A DNA stretch of 64,000 nucleotides. Source: Pedobacter ginsengisoli. Its GTDB lineage: Bacteria > Bacteroidota > Bacteroidia > Sphingobacteriales > Sphingobacteriaceae. The stretch covers positions 434,001-498,000 of the forward strand of contig NZ_CP024091.1 of assembly GCF_002736205.1 (NCBI RefSeq), given 5' to 3'. The position numbers and the translations under genes are program-made. Below are positions 60,566-64,000 of this stretch, in pieces. Numbering within the stretch: the first letter of the stretch is position 1; every line of letters starts with the position of its first letter. Below the pieces are notes generated by a model. That model searched no databases, was not told where the DNA came from, and saw only the letters and a program-made list of their open reading frames with translations.

Positions 60566-61174
60566 TTAAAAGTGGAACTGGATACCTAATTTAGGTTGGA
60601 AAAAGTTAGCTCCAAAGCTGAATGAATCAGAACCGGCACCTTTTATTTTATCGCCGTCACCATTTTCTAAACGGTAGTTGTTGTAACTTAATCCGTTAAC
60701 TGCAAACTCGATACCGATTTTTTTAGTAGGGAAGAACGCAAAACCCGGAGATAATGCAACACCAATTTCAGTACTAGAGCCAACTTTTTCGCCTACTTTA
60801 CCTGCAGCATCTACAGCTTTAGCAGTACCGAATTCCATTGGTACAGATAACTGACCGAAGAATTTGAATGATTCAGATAAGTTAGCATAGTAACGACCAA
60901 AAGGACTAACTACAAAAGCTTGGTTTTCAAACTTACTAACTGTTTTATCGTAGCTATAACCAACACCAGTACCAACTGCAATGTTATCGCTAACAAAGTA
61001 ACCTACACTAGGTACAATTGCAAAGCTTGTATTTGATTTTGCACCGTCTGCATCAGATTTATTTGTGTCAAATGCTACGTTACCACCAACAATAATTTTT
61101 CCTTTTTCAGTTTGTGCCTGGGTAGTAAATGCTAATGCAGAAACTGCAACTAATGATAATAATAATTTTTTCAT
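60566..61174 (-). CDS. Outer-membrane beta-barrel protein, 202 residues
   Basis: A signal peptide (KKLLLSLVAVSALAFTTQAQ) precedes a small barrel of about eight strands, with alternating pattern and Gly-rich turns (GKIIVGGNVAFDTN, IAVGTGVGYSYDK, FKFFGQLSVPMEFG). The last strand, PKLGIQFHF, ends in Phe, as needed for BAM-driven insertion. It belongs to the broad OmpW/OmpX-like porin-family group of Bacteroidota. Specific function unknown. It has a long leader (about 80 bases) and its own terminator, which suggests strong independent expression. Confidence 0.87.
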   Translation of the reverse strand: MKKLLLSLVAVSALAFTTQAQTEKGKIIVGGNVAFDTNKSDADGAKSNTSFAIVPSVGYFVSDNIAVGTGVGYSYDKTVSKFENQAFVVSPFGRYYANLSESFKFFGQLSVPMEFGTAKAVDAAGKVGEKVGSSTEIGVALSPGFAFFPTKKIGIEFAVNGLSYNNYRLENGDGDKIKGAGSDSFSFGANFFQPKLGIQFHF

Positions 61175-61561
61175 TTTCTTATTTTTTAATTTATAATCTG
61201 GCCAGTCGCTAGTTTTTATATTCTGACCATTTACGTTCTATAGTCAACACCTGTGCCAAACATAATCTGCTTTATTTTGCTTGAATCACAATTTTTTATA
61301 ACTCGTTAATTAATAGTGAAATAAAAATTGTAAAGCGTTTCAATATTATTTTAGGGTGACAATCAACTATAAATTGTCATTTAATTCCCATGAAAATATA
61401 TAGTCGATCTGACTATTATTGTATAATTGTCAGTAATTATTAGGGCATTCTGGCAGAATTTAAGTCAGGTTATTCTAGATGCACGACAACTTTAATATTG
61501 CTTTCAGCAAAAAAATATACATTCATGAAATCATTGTTCCTACTTAAAGTGTTATAACACT
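61175..61561. other. Divergent promoter region, 387 bases
   Basis: The gap separates the outer-membrane protein gene (leftward) from the GH130 gene (rightward). On the minus strand a TATGTTTG box (61264 to 61257) may serve the leftward gene. TGACAAT (61357-61363) and ATTGTCA (61373-61379) form an inverted repeat, with another ATTGTCA at 61426-61432, so a regulator may bind here. No reading frame of note was found. Confidence 0.45.
61257..61264 (-). promoter_or_regulatory. -7 box of the outer-membrane protein gene
   Basis: The minus strand reads TATGTTTG, a match to TAnnTTTG. A TTG on the minus strand (61291 to 61289) lies 24 bases upstream, slightly more than usual. The predicted leader is about 80 bases. 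Confidence 0.4.
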
Positions 61562-63028
61562 ATGAGACTATTAATAGAACGAAAACCAATAAAGGTTTAT
61601 CCTGATCCAAAGCGTGTAATTGCAAGATTCTTTTTTAATGGCGAAGAACGAGCTATTGAGGTAATTAAACAAGTTATGAAGCTTTCCGTTACTGAAGTTT
61701 TTGATATTATATCTCCCTTACTTCAGGAATATTCCAAGCGGCACAGGAGCATCACCAAAATCCTGAACAGACATTGCAAAAAGGTAAAGGAGTGTATTGA
61801 AGCAGCCGGTTTTGATTATGAAGAACTTGATAAGTACCACAAATTGATCATAGGTTCCTATTTTACTCATGAATATTCTATTGAATCTGCTGCTTTTTTC
61901 AATCCATCAATTGTTGATGACCCCGATCAATCTGATTTAGTAGAAGGCGAAAGACGGGTAATTATTAGTTTCAGAGCTGTAGGAGAAGGGCATATTTCTT
62001 CAGTAGTTTTTAGAAGAGCGCTCATAGATCGTAATCACGATATTACCGTAATCCCCTCTGGAAATTACATAGATGAGGCAGAAGTAGTAAAAAATGCCAT
62101 TTATAATAAAAAGCTTTTCCTTAAAAAAGCTGCCGATGCAAAAATAGATCTTGAGGTATTGGATGAAGTGGGTTTAAAATTAGAAGACAAGTTTGATTAC
62201 GCTACACTGCGCCGACTTATCCTGGATTCCAAAAATCTACAGGAAACAGATCTAAGAAAATTGGAGTACGACAAGGTGCTTTGGTTGTCTGATACCTATC
62301 ATGAAATTAGCTTTTCCAGAGATACTGATATCTCTGACCGCGTAATTTTTCCCATTTCAGAGTTTGAACGGAAGGGGATAGAGGACGCAAGATTTGTTCG
62401 TTTTGTTAAAGACGATGGTACCGTAATTTATTATGCTACCTATACCGCATTTGACGGAGCCATGATTATGCCCAAGCTATTACAAACCACAGATTTTTAT
62501 GATTTTAAAATCAGTCCACTGCACGGCATAGGGGCTCAGAATAAAAACCTGGCCTTATTTCCCAGAAAAATTAATGGCAAATACGCCATGATGTCGCGTA
62601 TTGATGGCTTTAATAACTATTTAATGTACTCTGATCGGCTTACCGTATGGGATAACCCAGTTAAACTTCAGGAACCTGAATTTCCATGGGAATTTGTACA
62701 GATCGGAAACTGTGGCTCGCCAATTGAAACCGAGGCCGGTTGGCTGGTTATTACCCATGGCGTTGGCCCAATGCGCAGGTATTGTTTAGGAGCCAGCCTG
62801 TTCGATTTAAATGATCCTTCTATTGAAATTGGGAGGTTAAAAGAACCATTGGTAATCCCTAATAACGACGAAAGGGAAGGATATGTACCAAATGTATTGT
62901 ATTCCTGCGGCTCTATTATCCATAATGGAGAATTGATTATCCCTTACGGATTATCAGATTATTGTTCTTCATTTGCCGGAGTTAAAATAGACATATTGCT
63001 CCAAAAACTTAAGGGCAGTATAAGCTAA
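61562..63028 (+). CDS. Glycoside hydrolase family 130 protein (mannoside phosphorylase-like)
   Basis: GH130 enzymes break beta-mannosides, mostly with phosphate. The five-bladed propeller has FFNPSIVDDPDQ at the start, the catalytic Asp275 in KGIEDARFVRF and the sugar-binding motifs YYATYTAFDGA, RIDGFNNYLMYS and GNCGSPIETEAGWLVITHGV. The first 100 residues are a helical extension (AIEVIKQVMKLSVTEVFDII) seen in the longer GH130 branch. No signal peptide, so it is cytosolic. The phosphate-binding Arg/His pair was not mapped, so phosphorylase versus hydrolase is open. Length 488 aa. Confidence 0.9.
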   Translation: MRLLIERKPIKVYPDPKRVIARFFFNGEERAIEVIKQVMKLSVTEVFDIISPLLQEYSKRHRSITKILNRHCKKVKECIEAAGFDYEELDKYHKLIIGSYFTHEYSIESAAFFNPSIVDDPDQSDLVEGERRVIISFRAVGEGHISSVVFRRALIDRNHDITVIPSGNYIDEAEVVKNAIYNKKLFLKKAADAKIDLEVLDEVGLKLEDKFDYATLRRLILDSKNLQETDLRKLEYDKVLWLSDTYHEISFSRDTDISDRVIFPISEFERKGIEDARFVRFVKDDGTVIYYATYTAFDGAMIMPKLLQTTDFYDFKISPLHGIGAQNKNLALFPRKINGKYAMMSRIDGFNNYLMYSDRLTVWDNPVKLQEPEFPWEFVQIGNCGSPIETEAGWLVITHGVGPMRRYCLGASLFDLNDPSIEIGRLKEPLVIPNNDEREGYVPNVLYSCGSIIHNGELIIPYGLSDYCSSFAGVKIDILLQKLKGSIS

Positions 63029-63044
63029 TCTGAATGTTCATTAA

Positions 63045-64000
63045 TTAAAAAGCTTGTTTTTGAGCTGCGGTAAGGTCACTGCTCTGAATAAATTCGTATT
63101 CAGATTCCAATGCTTTTAACACAATCAGATGCGATATCCAATAAGCCAAGGTGCTCTCTGCTCCCTGGTTTCTATTTACACCAAAAGTTTGTAAGCCATC
63201 GCCACAACCCTTGGTTTCATAATCATACAATGGAATGTGCAAAGAGTTCTCACCTAAAAACCATTGGTAGCTTAAGTACATCTGTTTTATATAAGTTAAG
63301 TCGCGGGTAATCTCGTATGCCTTAAAATATACCATTACCATACCCATAATTTCAATTGCCTGCTGGTCGTAAATAGCCATTTGTGCGCTATCTTTATATA
63401 GCCAGCCATCATTACCTACAGGATTTAAATACCCTTTTATTAAAGTTTTTTGGGTAAGATACTCCAAACTTTCAAATGCAATTTCTTGTGATTCAGGATC
63501 TTTACTTATCTCGAAATGACACATAAGGGCCAATGGGAGTATTGCATTGTCGTAAGTTAATTTGTTCTCAAACCAATGCCAATGACCATCTTTGTTAGCC
63601 TTGTAAGCAGCTTTTAACGGCTCGGCAAGTTGATTTAGCTGACTTTTAATTTGCTCATTATAAGGATGCGCATTCATAAAATGAGTTAACCCAATCATTG
63701 TATTTGCAATTCCTCTTAAATGAGTTAACTTATTGAAATGAGGAACAGATTTAAGAAATAACTCCTTTCCAAATTCGCGATAGGAATTATTAGGAGCATT
63801 GTTAATTAAATATCCTAATGCCCAGATGGTTCTGCCAAAAGAATCTTCTGAGCCAACTTCGTCCAGATATTCCCTTTTAAAACTTAAAAAATTCCTGAAA
63901 CTGCCATCTTCGCATTGCATGTACTGGATGTAACTTAAATAAATAGGCAGTAAATCTAAAGCAGCCTTACTTTTATTTTGCTGGTAAGCAAGAATAGTTA
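63045..64000 (-). CDS. Alpha/alpha-barrel protein next to GH130, N-terminus outside the window
   Basis: The frame is open to the window edge (the first visible residues read TILAYQQNKSKAALDLLPIY), so the true start lies beyond 64000; the Met at 63920 is internal. The visible part is a helical barrel like those of glycosidases and epimerases: EDSFGRTIWALGYLINNAP, HWHWFENKLTYDNAILPLAL, YDQQAIEIMGMVMVYFKAYE, ending GVNRNQGAESTLAYWISHLI. The WHWFExxLTYDNAxLP and NQGAEST motifs are typical of proteins beside GH130 genes, sometimes fused to a glycosyltransferase. It probably works with GH130 on mannosides; this is inference. Confidence 0.75.
   Translation of the reverse strand, partial: TILAYQQNKSKAALDLLPIYLSYIQYMQCEDGSFRNFLSFKREYLDEVGSEDSFGRTIWALGYLINNAPNNSYREFGKELFLKSVPHFNKLTHLRGIANTMIGLTHFMNAHPYNEQIKSQLNQLAEPLKAAYKANKDGHWHWFENKLTYDNAILPLALMCHFEISKDPESQEIAFESLEYLTQKTLIKGYLNPVGNDGWLYKDSAQMAIYDQQAIEIMGMVMVYFKAYEITRDLTYIKQMYLSYQWFLGENSLHIPLYDYETKGCGDGLQTFGVNRNQGAESTLAYWISHLIVLKALESEYEFIQSSDLTAAQKQAF

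Noticed and set aside
61175..61561. Riboswitch in the long gap before GH130 or the outer-membrane protein gene
   Set aside because: No conserved riboswitch core or multi-stem structure was recognised; only short inverted repeats are present.
1..64000. CRISPR array, tRNA, rRNA or prophage
   Set aside because: No regularly spaced repeats, cloverleaf sequences, ribosomal RNA or phage structural genes were found when reading both strands.

Overview
The window is chromosomal DNA from a Bacteroidota bacterium, most likely a Pedobacter-like member of the Sphingobacteriaceae. The signs are low GC by eye, several SusC/SusD pairs with FecR and ECF sigma partners, TAnnTTTG-type -7 boxes, a lack of Shine-Dalgarno sites, many Lol-type lipoproteins, and short CGTCAT...ATCTC palindromic repeats typical of that family. 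No rRNA, tRNA, CRISPR array or intact insertion sequence was seen.

Layout. 1-349 is the end of a chromate-type transporter. 371-705 is a non-coding element with imperfect terminal inverted repeats. 802-11562 is a nutrient-uptake locus: FecR anti-sigma without its sigma factor, a frameshifted SusC, SusD, a secreted S9 peptidase, a thioredoxin-fold protein and a short AraC-type HTH protein; the enzymes suggest peptides as the substrate. 11933-20294 holds housekeeping genes: VOC protein, HAD phosphatase, AsmA-like protein, dipeptide epimerase, DUF255/YyaL protein and SlyD. 20452-27875 is a divergent zinc-homeostasis cluster. Leftward it reads MerC-like protein, a 42-residue lipoprotein, ABC ATPase, permease with a His-rich loop, a DUF3299-like protein and a Zur-type repressor. 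Rightward it reads a COG0523 GTPase, a ZnuD-like receptor and a His-rich lipoprotein. The 88-bp gap between the two arms carries two copies of one palindrome placed on both promoters.

27988-38497 is a complete polysaccharide-utilisation-type locus: ECF sigma, FecR, SusC, SusD, PKD lipoprotein, HGSNAT/DUF5009-like membrane acyltransferase and DUF4874/DUF4832 lipoprotein. It contains no recognisable classical glycosidase. 38506-48363 mixes regulators and small enzymes: pentapeptide protein, TetR, MsrA, VOC, carbonic anhydrase, SPFH protein, pterin dehydratase, ABC-F and PhnA. 48426-64000 holds a GH2 glycosidase, a YbiT-like ABC-F, a HEAT-like protein, nitroreductase, a GreA/B-like protein, tandem polysaccharide deacetylases, a DPP-IV-type S9 peptidase, a C1 peptidase, an outer-membrane barrel protein, a GH130 enzyme and the start-less part of an alpha/alpha-barrel protein.

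The strongest points for follow-up are: the two-operator zinc divergon with its tiny lipoprotein and unusual ABC/DUF3299 module; a palindromic genomic repeat inserted twice in frame in one FecR protein; the single-base break of the adjacent SusC; matched 9-codon leader ORFs plus hairpins ahead of both SusC genes; a four-fold repeated module ahead of the SPFH domain; and a YbiT-like ABC-F whose second ATP site lacks key residues.
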